A stretch of 64,000 nucleotides of DNA, taken from Porpolomopsis calyptriformis. Taxonomy: Eukaryota; Basidiomycota; Agaricomycetes; Agaricales; Hygrophoraceae. The notes below the pieces were generated by a model. The model did not search any database and had not been told where the DNA came from. It saw only the letters and a list, made by a program, of their open reading frames with translations. Every line of letters begins with the position of its first letter. Positions within the stretch are counted from its first letter, which is position 1. The stretch is from NCBI GenBank assembly GCA_951640195.1, contig OX621169.1, positions 2,046,001 through 2,110,000 on the forward strand. Direction: 5' to 3'. A program made the translations under genes and the position numbers. Shown piece after piece: positions 29,064 through 40,390 of the stretch.

Positions 29064-30540
29064 ATGGCCCCAAGGAAGCACGAAGAATACGAAGATCAGG
29101 AACTCACCGCTAGCTTTATTTGCAATTTGATCTGGAGGTCAGCTGGTGGAAATGTTGGCGAATTCATCTTGGATATGGCACGGAATGAGCGTCTGACACT
29201 TCAAGATCTCAACGCCTTGACCGAAAAGCTTCCGGCATTTGCTAGCGCTGGATAGGAGAAGGTTGAGCTCGCGTTTGACCTGGATCCCGGCATTGACAAA
29301 TATCAATTGCCACCCTTCTCCATTCCACATGCTCACCTTCCGCCTTTGTTCCACCGGCGAGTGATGGAGGATTCGATACAGTGGCTTGACGTCTACCAAG
29401 AGAGAGGATCTCAAAAGAGAGAGGCTGCCCGTGTACATCTCATGGACGCGGTACGTACGCTTCACCCATTACTTTTCGGTTTCTGTGAGTTTACGATTTC
29501 GTCCAGTGGCACGTCCCTGTATGCGCCCTTTTCAAAGGCCGCGTCGTCGACAAGCCGGGACACGCCATGCCCGGGACGCCAGAAACGTCTGGGGGAGAGG
29601 TCGAGCACGAAGTTTACATGTTGCAGGGCATCATCCTATTAATTGTGCAGCTGAAGCTTGCCATCAAGGACGAGATGGAACACGTTGCGCAAGTTCTTCT
29701 GGAGCTTGTTTGTAAGTGATTTCTGTATCTAATTTGACGTGGCTGAGACCCTCGTACCCCAGCGGCATACAAGGTCAATCGCGACAAAGATTTCGACCCC
29801 CAACCTCCCGTCTTCGCCATACTAACTGACTTTAAAGACTTTTATTTCTTCTCCTATGATGGCTCCACTTTCAAGATGGATAAAGAGATACGCGTGTCCG
29901 CTGCAACAAGGACAGACTTTTTCAATGGCATGGGAGATGGTTAACTCCTCTCTCTCTCTCTCAGTTTGCAAAAGCTTTCACACTATGCTTCTCGACAGTC
30001 ACGGAGCGTTTGTTTTCTACCATACTCGAAGGGTATGTCTCTATCCTAGATGCTGTTGTCAAGAGGTCCCACCATCGCGGGACCATTGGTGATGTAAGTA
30101 CATCCCTCGAACCACAATTCTGCACAATCCGGTAAACCCACTCCGGCCCACTCCAAAATTCCAGGCGTATGTATGAATCTCACTGAATTATGATCCAGAC
30201 GGTGCGGCCCTCACTTGATGATTGGTCTAAAGCAGCCAAGTTAGCTCGAGAAGCACAAACGATATTGGTTCAGTATGCTTGTTCCTCCCTGGAGGTATGG
30301 GAACATACTGGCCAGTTCGGATTGCGCCGTTTGGAAGCAAGGTATTTTGAAGTTGAGTTCGATGACCATTACTGACATCGCGCAATGCAAAGTGTGTCAC
30401 GCTTGGCCAAGATCGGCTCTTTGACAGACTGGGATCAGGAGCAAATGGCAAGGGAGATCGAAAACGTTGTTCGCGGCAGGTGCAAGCCATATGTTCAAGC
30501 TCCAAAGAACACAGACACACACCACGGTGTCTTGTCGAAG
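29064..30540 (+). pseudogene. Multi-exon protein of unknown family, two in-frame stops
   Basis: Exon 1 starts at ATG 29064 (MAPRKHEEYEDQEL) and runs to donor GTACGT at 29451; next exons are about 29494-29711 (donor GTAAGT), 29762-29940, 29974-30093 (donor GTAAGT), about 30164-30340 and from 30391. The joined frame includes VQLKLAIKDEMEHVAQVLLE, PPVFAILTDFKDFYFFSYDG, FSTILEGYVSILDAVVKRS and SLEVWEHTGQFGLRRLEA. The E-x-QLK and TDFKDF elements loosely recall nuclease-fold proteins, but I cannot assign a family. A TAG (29253-29255) and a TGA (about 30187) interrupt it, and the C-terminus is frame-ambiguous. Probably a decayed member of a fungal orphan family. Confidence 0.5.
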
Positions 30541-31185
30541 TAGCAAAAGCTGAATGTGGAGCAGTTGACTTAGCAAAGCTCATTAAAATGTGACTTCCTA
30601 TTGAAGTGTTGTGTACATTATCGTGGTCGATAAGCTGTTCAATGTACAGGTTCAACTGTATACATTATATATTTTCAGCTGCCATGTTAGTATTTGGGAT
30701 GAGGGTGAGTGCTTCTCTTCATGGTATCAGACACCAACCTTGGTTTTCACTCGTTATCATATAAAAGAAATGACCGACCGTAATACAAATTATGTTACGT
30801 TATAGCCGGGGGGGAGAGAACCGAAAAGAGAAGAGAAAGGGAAGGAAAGCTCGCACCGCATTGATGTACGCATGAGAACAATGATCTCTTTTTTTTTTTT
30901 ATTTTCCCCAAGAAAAAGGAGGATGGATGAGTGGGAGGTAAAGCATGAACGAGGAATGGAAATAGATAAGATGGGACGGACTGGTGAGCCTCCGTTGCGA
31001 TGATTCCCGTTTCACAAGCCACCCTCTGATGACTCGGATTCCTCCCGTTGACAATGGTTTCGCAGCACACGACCTGCCACCTTCCATCAAGAAAGAACAT
31101 ACTGACAAAGGAAGTAAAAAAAGAAGGGAAAAAAGAAAAGAAAAAAAAAAGACTTTTGGGACAGCTGGTTACGGCAACAGAGGGA
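30541..31185. other. Boundary intergenic region between repeat half and gene half
   Basis: Contains the 3' flank of the BuGZ-like gene (on the right, minus strand), purine-rich runs and a poly-T/A tract near 30890. No supported gene. Confidence 0.6.
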
Positions 31186-32608
31186 TCAGAGGAAATCCTC
31201 CGCTCTAGCCCTCTTTTTACCCCTCGATTCTTCTACAACACTGACGGGGACTTCACTCTTGGTCACGTTGCCGACCGCGGGAGGATGATCCTTGGTAAAA
31301 TAGTACTTTGAATGGTACGCACGTCTCTCATCCTAGAATAAAATTTTAATTAGGAAATGGTGCAAACAGGATGTGATACAGACTGGTAGGAAATTGGCGT
31401 CCGGGTATTTGAGCTCTGTGTGTTTCTTGAACGGAGGGTTGGTCTGAGCCAGCTCCGGGCGGGGTAGGGTTAGCTGGGGGGGAGCGGAGGAGAACGAATG
31501 GGCTGGGTTAGGGGGTAGTGGTTGTGATAGTAAAGAGGCCGAATGGGCTGCGGGATTCGACGTTGGAGAGGGTGGGGGCGGCGGCATCAGGCCAGCATTG
31601 GGTGGGGACGAGAAAGGGGGTGTAGCAGTGGCAGGATCGACACCTGGTGGAGAGAATGGTAATCGGATGCCGGGCGGCAAAGGGGGTACACCCGGCGGGG
31701 GGACCATTCCAGGGGGAGGAGGGAAGCCTGGTGGCATCGGGAAACCGGGTGGTGGTGGACTGAAAGGGAGAGAAAGATTATTACTAAAATGGAGTGATAA
31801 AGGGTTGGACTTACCCCGGGGGTAGAGTCATGCCGGGAGGGAAGGGCGGAAAAGGAGGTTGACCGGGGAAGGGACGAGGAGGAAAGAAGGAAGGGGGGGC
31901 TTGTGCGAGTCCAGGGGCAGGTACTGGGGGCGCGGCAGGTGGTACGACATAGGATTGGGCAGGTGCGCCATATACAGCACCGGTACTGGCGTCGGCGGGG
32001 GGTGCGGAAGCAGTGACGTCGTTGGCACCCATTAGAGCCTTGTGGGCTTCAAGCTGGGCTCTGAGCTCTTCTTCTGTCAGGGGACGGTTCTCTACTTTCG
32101 GTCTTTTGGCTTGAGGTTGAGAGATTGAACCGGCGGTGAGACCGAGCTCGATCTCCTTGCGGCGTTTATAATCGGCCACATCAGGGGCCGGGATGCCCTC
32201 CATGCCAAAAATTTCGACCTCGTAACCGTCGCGACCGGGCAAGGCATTGTCGATGCGTGGTAAGCTAGGAGGAAATGAGATGGGTTGGGGAGTGAGGGGA
32301 ATGAATGGGCATACTTTTCGGGCTCGAGTTTGTGGACCTGCTGTATGTGTACGGCCAAACCACCGGCGGTGTTGAGACGACGAGGGCAGAGGTTGCATTT
32401 GAAGTGTTTGGCTTTCTGATGTTGCATGAGCACTGAAAAATGCGTGGTTGAGTGCTGATAAGGATGAAGGTGTTGATATCTGTCTACCTTTTTCATCTTC
32501 GAATTCTCGCTCGCAGTACCAACACCAAGGACGGATGATCTGAGAGGAATGAGTGTGAGTACATTCGAGGAAAGGTCGAATTACCTGTTTATTCTTTTTC
32601 TTGCCCAT
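31186..32608 (-). CDS. BuGZ/ZNF207-like spindle zinc-finger protein
   Basis: Exons 32608-32585, 32539-32488, 32432-32315, 32264-31815, 31759-31384 and 31332-31186 sum to 1167 nt (388 residues). The start [20 protein letters not shown] and two C2H2 fingers (CWYC...HQKAKH and CNLC...HIQQVH, residues about 14-60) followed by [19 protein letters not shown] are the signature of the BuGZ/ZNF207 family. The middle is Pro-rich, and the C-terminus [12 protein letters not shown] matches the position of the GLEBS motif that binds the checkpoint protein Bub3. In animals the family stabilises Bub3 and promotes spindle assembly; the fungal role is inferred. Donor GTCTGT after exon 5 is weak. It is divergent from PNS1. 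Confidence 0.87.
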
Positions 32609-32766
32609 CGTTGACTTACTCGTTGACTTACTCGTTGACGAGTTTGTTGACAATCGTTTGGTTGAAAATAAATAAAAATAATAAAAATAATAATAAAAAT
32701 TACGAGTACGAGAACGACGACGAGCACGACGACGAGAACGACGAAGACGACAACGAATCGTAAAGC
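32609..32766. promoter_or_regulatory. Shared divergent promoter, BuGZ-like gene and PNS1
   Basis: Only 158 bp separate the two start codons. It holds tandem copies of GTTGACTTACTC-type sequence near 32610-32640, an A-rich stretch (AATAAAAATAATAAAAATAA) and ACGACGA repeats near 32710-32755. Confidence 0.6.
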
Positions 32767-35509
32767 ATGGCAATGTCCTTCGCAGCCTACGCATCCCAGT
32801 TTATGAACAAGCAACCAAATCCTTCCTCTTCTCTCTCCTCTTCTCAGCCCATGTTCTTCTCTTTCACCACCGACGACGGTTCCCGGGCAGGCAATGAGCT
32901 AGACACTGACATTGACGACCTCGACGACCCCCATCTTCGAGCGAGCGATTCGAGTCGGCTTCCACCTCACCGCTCCGTCTTCAGAGACGACGATGACGAC
33001 CCATATCTTCGCTTAGACGAAGACGACCCAACCACTCGTCCATCCCAGCACTCGCTACCGTTCATATCCACCCCCTCAGATTCACCCAAGTCCCCCAAGG
33101 GCTGGTTGGCTCACCAACCCTCTCCCTTCCGCCCCTCCCGCTCTCCCTCTCCCTCGCCCTCCTCGTCCCCAGGCTCACTCCCCCCATCTGACCTCTTGGT
33201 CGCCACCTCTCCGCGTTCACAACCTCACCCGCCCCCGCCCCCTCCGACCACCCGCGCAGCCATCTCCCTCTCCCTCACACAGTCTCTCCTCCCTCGAGAC
33301 GGCCATATTCGCCCAAAGGACGTCTTCTCCTTACCCGACCCCCGCCACACTCCCCGCGGTCGCCGGAAATACAACAACTCCGTTTGGACCGCAATCTGGT
33401 TGACCGGTGTCTCCCTATGTCTATTCTCCTCCGTACTCATACTCTTCCTCACCACCAATCCCTCCCAACCTCGCGTCACGCCATATACCACCCTTCTCCA
33501 CACCGTCCCTCTACTCACCATTCTCACTTTCCTCAGCGCGTTCGTAGCATACGCCCACATATTTCTCCTCCGCATCTTCGTCCGTCCCGTCATGGTCGCA
33601 ACTTCCCTTTTCATTCCAGCAACTCTCCTCATTTCTGCTATTTGGGCATTCGTCGGCAGCTTCATGTGGGATCCCGACCAGGAACCCACCTGGGGGGAGA
33701 CTGTCGGGTACGTCTCAATCATTTTCATCCTCCCATCTCTTTAACCCCTCCGTCGTTTTTCAGTCTCCGGCTCTTTTCCCTTGTCCCCCTCCTACTCTCT
33801 CTCTACACCGCCCGCCGATTGATCAACCTTCCCAGAGAAATACACATGACGTCTTCCACACTAACACTAACAACCCAGCTCCTCCTAGCCAACCCATTTC
33901 TTCTTGCCCTTTCCCCCGCCATACTTCTCACCGCCTTAATCTTCTCCATTCCCTTCCTCACCCTCATATTCCGCCTCCTCCTTATCGGATATTTTTCTCA
34001 CCCCAGTCCTGACACAACCGTGTGGCATGTACGCGGATGGGCTGACTGGGCGATCGGGGCCACCATTATCGTCTGGCTATGGTGCTGGGGCGTCGCAAGA
34101 GGTGTTTTGCGCGTGTCTTGTGCCGGCGTCATTGGCGCTTGGTATTTTGCAGAGTGAGTTCATCTTCATCCTCATATATATCACACTCCCAAACACTATC
34201 AATAGCCCGGACGCCCCCCTTCCTTCACCCACATCGACCTACACCATTCATGCCGCATTCACCCGCGCCACGTCGCCATCCCTCGGTACAATCGTCCTCT
34301 CAGCCCTCATCCTCACCCTGATTCGACTACTCACCTATTTTACCATCTTGCTTCGACGCATTCCCTTCTACATTTCTTTCCGTTGGGTCGCCGCCGCAGT
34401 GGGCTTGAGTGTCGGTATGTTAGAGGGTGCCACGACTGCGCTCAGCCGCTACGCGTTAGTCTATACAGGGTTGACCGGCGACGCCTTTTTTGCGAGTGCG
34501 CGGCGTGCGAAGGCGCTGACAGACGCGTCGGCTGCTGCAAAACATAGCCGCAAGTTCAAAAATGAACGTACGTCGAACGGATAACTAGAGTTGGTGTTGT
34601 ACGACTCACGCGATCTACCTTAGCCCCGCTTGCCCTCCTCACGTTTGCGCCTTTGACATTGTCGTTTCCTTTTGCGTTGGCGACATACTTGTTTGTGGCG
34701 CATACGCTGAATGCACCAGACGAGGCATTGGCCGCTGCCTTTTTAGCAGGCGGAGTAACCGCTCTTGTGGGTATGTTTTGCGTGGGACTAGTTCAGGATA
34801 CGTGGGTTGTCCTTGCTATTCATCTGTGAGTGGTATACTGATACTTCTGAGCAGTGCCGATACGTTGTACATGTGTTATTGCATTGACAAGGATACGGGT
34901 GATAAACGAAGAGAAGAGGTCTTCTCTGCTGTAAGACCGTTACTGCTTTCATCGCTGATCGAAAAATAACGCTGCTTTCCAATACAGTTTGAATATCAAA
35001 GAAGACCACAAAATTCCGTGGCAAGTCCATTGCGCCAACCGACGCCCACACGCACTCGGGCGAGTGGAGACGATAGCGGTAAGCCACAACAACCAAGTCG
35101 AACGGCCCCCGCCGAGCGACTTCACCCACCTTACCCACGAGAACCACTGAACCCGACGATGGCGAATCTTGTCAATAACGAAGACGTTGACCCTTTCGAG
35201 CAGAGCTCACTGAATGAGGATGATGGTTTACCACCACCCGTTTTCCTTGGTCATGGTCGCGGTGACCACCAGGAACGGCAGACGCCCACTCGCGATTTTG
35301 GGGGGCGACCTGAGAGCACGCCGTCTCCGCGGCATGATGTGATGACCCATTCGGGAATAGGTATGGTTATGGAGGAATCCGAGTTGAGTATTAGAGAGGG
35401 AGCGACGAGTGCGGAGCTGAATAGGAAGGTGCCGGTTCCGTATGTGGTGGATAGTGAGAGTGAGCAGGGCGAGGACGATCTGCCGTTCGCCGGGTCTGGG
35501 TTGTTTTGA
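32767..35509 (+). CDS. PNS1: Choline-transporter-like membrane protein PNS1
   Basis: Exons 32767-33707, 33764-34153, 34206-34567, 34624-34801, 34855-34930 and 34988-35509 sum to 2469 nt (822 residues). Residues 1-210 are cytosolic, acidic then Pro/Ser-rich. From about 215 there are many hydrophobic segments (for example SVWTAIWLTGVSLCLFSSVL, then LLTILTFLSAFVAYAHIFLL), and near residue 626 the family hallmark DTLYMCYCIDKDTG. The C-terminus after about residue 650 is long and hydrophilic. CTL/PNS1 proteins are plasma-membrane proteins of the choline-transporter-like family; the yeast member is not required for choline uptake, so the substrate is uncertain. Confidence 0.9.
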
Positions 35510-36019
35510 GAGTGTCAGGGTGGGACGATTTTAAAGGATGATGAGGAAGGAATGTTTTTTTTTTTTTGGTTTGGTTGACTTTTGTTCTCTTTTTTTTTTT
35601 TGCTTACAATCGCAGTTATTTGTTCGGTTTGAACAGCTCTACTAGCTTAAAGATATTGAGTACATACAATATTACAGCACACACAAATCATGTATCTACA
35701 ACAATATGGCAAGACATCTTGGTCCAAGACCAATGAGAATACATTTTGTTAATCTCCAGGGTATCGGTCCCTGAGTTCGCGCCGTGGTTCATTTGGGGAA
35801 TATTCTTGCCCGACAGAAAAACAAGTTTTCATTCAAACGATTCGGAGGGTAGAACGGGCGTGGATATTCGCGTCTAGATACAAGAGATGGCAGGCGACAG
35901 AGGTCCTGAAAATATATAATAAAAAGCCTTTAAACTGAATTCAGAAGACGCTCGTGCTCGCGAACGAAAGAACAAACCGCGTCATCACTACCCAATCGAT
36001 AGCTCGTCCCGCCACCACA
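35510..36019. other. Convergent intergenic region, PNS1 and MRPL37
   Basis: Both neighbouring genes end here. It has two poly-T runs near 35560-35600 and no supported coding frame. Confidence 0.65.
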
Positions 36020-36457
36020 CTACTGCGTCTTCATAAAATTCTGGTCCTTGATACGTCGACGGTTCTCCGCCCTCCTCCGCACCTTTTCCGCCTTCCCCCC
36101 CGGGCCGTCCTCATCATACACTTTCGGCCGGAGAAGCGTCCACAGCCAGGACGGATAGTCTTCGTCTGGGAGGGCCAATACCGGTGGCTGTCCTTTTAGA
36201 TAATTCAAGCCTGTGAGAACGGTGTTGGCGGCACAGGATGATGATGATGATGATGACGGGGCTGGTATGGTGAGATGTGAGGATGGAAATTAAATTGGAT
36301 GAGTAAAATACGTACGCTCTGAAGATGCCGCCGGTGAAGTTTTCAAAGTGGCTTGTGCTGAGCCTTTTGCTATTGGTGGTGGAGGGCTCGTTGCATATCT
36401 ACGTCCATTGGGGAAGACACAACTGGATGGGCGGAGGATACGCCAAACGGAAAGCAT
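36020..36457 (-). CDS. MRPL37: Mitochondrial large-subunit ribosomal protein mL54
   Basis: Two exons, 36457-36316 and 36210-36020, total 333 nt (110 residues). The N-terminus (MLSVWRILRPSSCVFPNGRR) is a basic, Ser-rich mitochondrial targeting sequence. The C-terminal domain LNYLKGQPPVLALPDEDYPS followed by WLWTLL and ENRRRIKDQNFMKTQ is characteristic of mL54 (yeast Mrpl37). An upstream in-frame ATG at 36499 would add 14 residues; the downstream start gives the better targeting peptide. It follows VPS11 in the same orientation with 60 bp between stop and start. Confidence 0.85.
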
Positions 36458-36517
36458 ACTTGTTACACGTGACTCTAAATCATACATCTGAATATTCAAT
36501 GAGACCGCTCGTAAGAA

Positions 36518-39500
36518 TTAAGCAGTGACATCCTCCAATTTTGACATATTAAGCACCCCTCGACTAAATGCACTAGCGACAGCCGCGAACCCATCTCTCT
36601 CTACGTCCGCAAGAAAGAGATCGTGTTGGTCCGCCGTTCGCTCGTTGCTCTTCCGAATCTCTCGGATTATGGCATGCTCCCGTGCGCAATTCGGGCACTC
36701 CGATTCGATATTGGCCAAGCACCTAAAACAACAACGCCGTGAGCACTCCCCCCCCTCCTCGTTTCGAAAACTCACCGTTGATGATAACTGTGGTTACACA
36801 TAAAATGAACACACGGGAGATCAAGTTGTCCACCACAGGCTGTACACCGCGTGACATGGAATACTCGAGGATGATCCGGATCCGAAAGTTCTTCAACTTG
36901 TCGCAATTTAGTCGCCGTCTCATGCCTGTAGGAATTGATCAATTGCTGGTCCTATAATCAAAGCACACCCATTAGAGTCACACAGAGTTCGTTGCCCAAA
37001 ACAATTGCTCACAGTCTCAATCTCCTCCCTCGCAAGTTTGATCCTCGTCATGAGCCATTGCTTGACCATCCCAACACTAGCCACTTCGTTCCGGCTCAAA
37101 ACTTGAATCACCCCTAATGGGGGAATAATTTTCTCTTTCTCGATATGCTCCAAGATGTCGCCAACGTCTGCCTTATGTCTTGACAATAATTCCGGTGTCG
37201 ACGTCAAGTACCTCAAAACGAGCGGGTATAAATGTGAGCGCGTGGTGCCGTACTGTTTGAGGCGTTTCACCACTTCAGCTGACGCTCCAGGACTCGCGCC
37301 CTCCTTATCCCGATCCATCCAGAATCGCAACACATGTTCGTGCATCCCCATTTTCTCCCAGAGCAGCACGAGGCCGGGCGTATACATTCGGCTTGAGCAT
37401 AAAATAAGAGCATGCATTGGATCGTAAGGGATCGTCTCGGAACTGAGCAGACGCAGAGCTTTTTCCCGCAGCAAAATTTCCTCCTTCTTCGTATTCTCCT
37501 TATCACCACCGCCCGGGAGAGGTAGCGTCAGGTACAACTCCAACAACGTATTCCACACGGCAACTTGATCTGCCCTTTCGGCTGCTCCCTCTGCGGGAGG
37601 CTCGCTCGGGCGAGGAACAGAAGAAAGTTGCTCGTCGACCGTCTGACCCCAACGGCGCAATGCAACCGTTTCCAGGAATTTGACAAAATGACTCATGTGG
37701 TCCACGAAGTGCGCAAAATACAGCCGGGGCGAGAGTTTCTTCACAGATGCAACAATCGGACGTGGCTTGATGGTCAGCGTCATCACAGATGGGGTCGCAG
37801 GAGGAGTCGATGACCGCGAGTCATTGTGTATCGAGCCCCTCCGCGATGTCATATCACCTTGTTTGACAGTTTTCACCGATGGCGATGGCGGAGTATGAGA
37901 TTGTAGCGGGACAGCGGGTGGTACGACAGAGCTCCGGTTTAGTGCAAGATATGATAAATATAATGGACCCGCAGACGGTGGTTGTCTCGCAACTGGAATT
38001 TCTTCGGTTTCTATGGTTAGCGTATCCGAGTTGGTGCAGAGGTCGATAAGGAGCTGAGTCGTCTCATCGGGGAGGCTGTCCACCATCGCTCGACCATATC
38101 TTGCCAAATTACTCTCCGCTGCCTCTGGTCCGAGTCTCCGAAGGTAAAGCAAAGCATCTTTATAATTTCCCGCATCCTCGATCTGTATCCGCAAGTAATC
38201 CTCGTGTCGTTCATATTTTTTCGCTAGGTAAGAGGCGTGCTCGAAATACCCCGCCTGTCGACACACGCGTATGGCGGTCTCGAGGTCGAAGGGTAGTTCT
38301 TCAGCATCATCTTCATTAGTAGAGGACCGACGGGATTCAGTCTTGATAAAGCTGTCCAGGCGCGAGACATCCTTCAGCTTCGTGTAGGTATTAAGGAGGA
38401 GTGTGGTGTGATCAGAGTTTGCAAGACCTAATGAATGCAACTCTTGAAGATACGTCACAAGATTGTGGATTCGCTGAGCATCCAGGAACTGGAGTGGTCA
38501 CATAAGCCGACTGGTGGCGAAAAAAAAAAAAAAAAAAGCCAATTCACTTTACGAATGACATAGCTGGGCTGTAAGTGACAGATGGTTTTCACGAATTGTT
38601 GCATAGCTCCATCGTAGTCTCCTTTGGAGTATAGGTGATCACCGTATTGGCGATGTATATCTGCAACACTTGAGGGATCTAATCCCTGAGTCTTTGCCAA
38701 ATTCAAGGCGAGCACGTATAAGGATTTGCGGTAAAGCATATCCAACTTTGCCGATGTTGCTTTTTCCTGTAGATACGAAAGCTATAGACAAAACGGTTAC
38801 ATGGATTTCCTGAGACACTGCATAGGTTGACGATACCTTTCCGTCATTCGATAGAACATAAATCTTGCCCCACCCAGAAATAATCGCCCGAACCCCTTGA
38901 GGGAATGTGCCCGAATATGCAACCAATTTATTCTCAGGATCGAATACTGTCACCTTTGTAATATCAGAGTCCCCAGAGCGAGCCGTGCGAGCGACAAAGT
39001 TCCGCACTGTTGCGGATGCTGCCCCAGCGGTGGGAATGAATGGCGGGGAGACGATCACAAGGTAATTGAGGTGAGTGTGTACGGATGACTTGAGACCTTG
39101 AATGATCACCCGTTCAGTGAAATCGCAGGTTGGGGCAAAAGAAAAAAAAAAAAAGTATACCTTCGTATGCATAACAAGCGCCACGACCTTCGGTTCCACA
39201 AAAATAGATAGCTTCATCTCTCGCCACTACGATATCTTTTGCATGCCAATCCATGGTTGCACATCCAAGTCCACAACCAATTTCATCCACCACAGTGGGT
39301 ACGCTACCACTTCCCTTCCCGGACGCTCGATACGACAACACACGGTTCGTGGTCACGATAAACAGGTAGAGGTTGGGGTTCTCGTCCGTGGGTTCTTTGA
39401 AACCTAAACCGGTGATAGGTTCTGTGGGAGATTCGTGGATTGTACGAGGCTTGGGGAGAGCCGTCAAGGATGCGGATCCAGAGAGAATGGATTGGTTGAG

Positions 39501-40234
39501 ATTTCGATACAAGAGAACCGTTCCGTCCCCGAGGCCGACGGCGAGATGAGACAGCGTGGCTGACAGAGCTACGGTAGTGATCTACAACATATGAGATTAT
39601 GATACGCGTCCGAGAACGGAGGTTGGTTGACTATAACATACTGGGTGTGGCCGATTCGAGTGTTGGACCTTTGTGGAGCGGAGGAGGCTGCTTGCCCCAG
39701 TTTTATCCAATTTTACCATGTCCCATACCTTGACAAGTGGTGATCGAATGGAATCCTCCTCCTGATATCAAAACTTTCAGTGTAAGACCGCAAGTGGTCA
39801 AAATCTCGGGGGGGGGGGGGCAAAGACGCACTCCAAAGGTGACAAGCAGCCCACCCTTTTCAACCATATGGGTGACGCGTCCGCCGACATGCACAGTCCA
39901 GCTTCTCTGCGACTCGAAGTTGTCATCGAGGACGTGGACGTTACCGTGAATATCGGCGACAAGCAAGCCAAACGATGAAATTGCCACGGTGGATATTTCT
40001 GGGGTGGACTGTCGAGACGCTGGTGATTCGGTTGAAATAAGTGCAGACGCGAAGAACGCCCCACCTTGAAGATCTCAGGAGAACTAGCCAAATCTTGGAC
40101 ATCCTTTACAGGAACTAGCTCGAAGAACGAGAACTGACGCCACTGTATCTTGAACTTGAGCACATAAGGATCACTAGAATGAGTGTTCAAGAACGTACTG
40201 CCGGTGCCGCGGCTGCAGCTTGCGTAGCGGACAT
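36518..40234 (-). CDS. VPS11: Vacuolar sorting protein VPS11, HOPS/CORVET core
   Basis: Ten exons: 40234-40199, 40142-40065, 40008-39832, 39761-39642, 39581-39161, 39096-38837, 38781-38548, 38488-37013, 36951-36776 and 36722-36518, total 3183 nt (1060 residues). The N-terminus WRQFSFFELVPVKD begins a beta-propeller (AISSFGLLVADIHGNVHVLD); the middle is helical clathrin-repeat type (DHLYSKGDYDGAMQQFVKTI, ILEHIEKEKIIPPLGVIQVL); the C-terminus is a RING-H2 finger (CTACGG...CVHFMCNHSYHQRC...CPNC). VPS11 is a shared core subunit of the HOPS and CORVET tethering complexes acting in vacuole and endosome fusion. The first exon is only 12 codons (MSATQAAAAAPA). Introns 2 and 7 contain long mononucleotide runs. 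Confidence 0.92.
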
Positions 40235-40390
40235 GATCTAGTGACGGTGTGGTTGAAGTGCGAGCTTTATGTGAGCTGATCGAGGTCATGCCATCTTACT
40301 GAAATTGGTTCAAACCACGAATCCTTGAAAATCGTCCGATATCCTTTCAAACAACTACGGAAAAAAAGACAACGACAACCGAGAACCCAA

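Noticed and set aside
32609..32794. An Arg-rich upstream extension of the BuGZ-like gene
   Set aside because: MGKKKNKQ is the conserved family start; the upstream frame is a translation of the divergent promoter.
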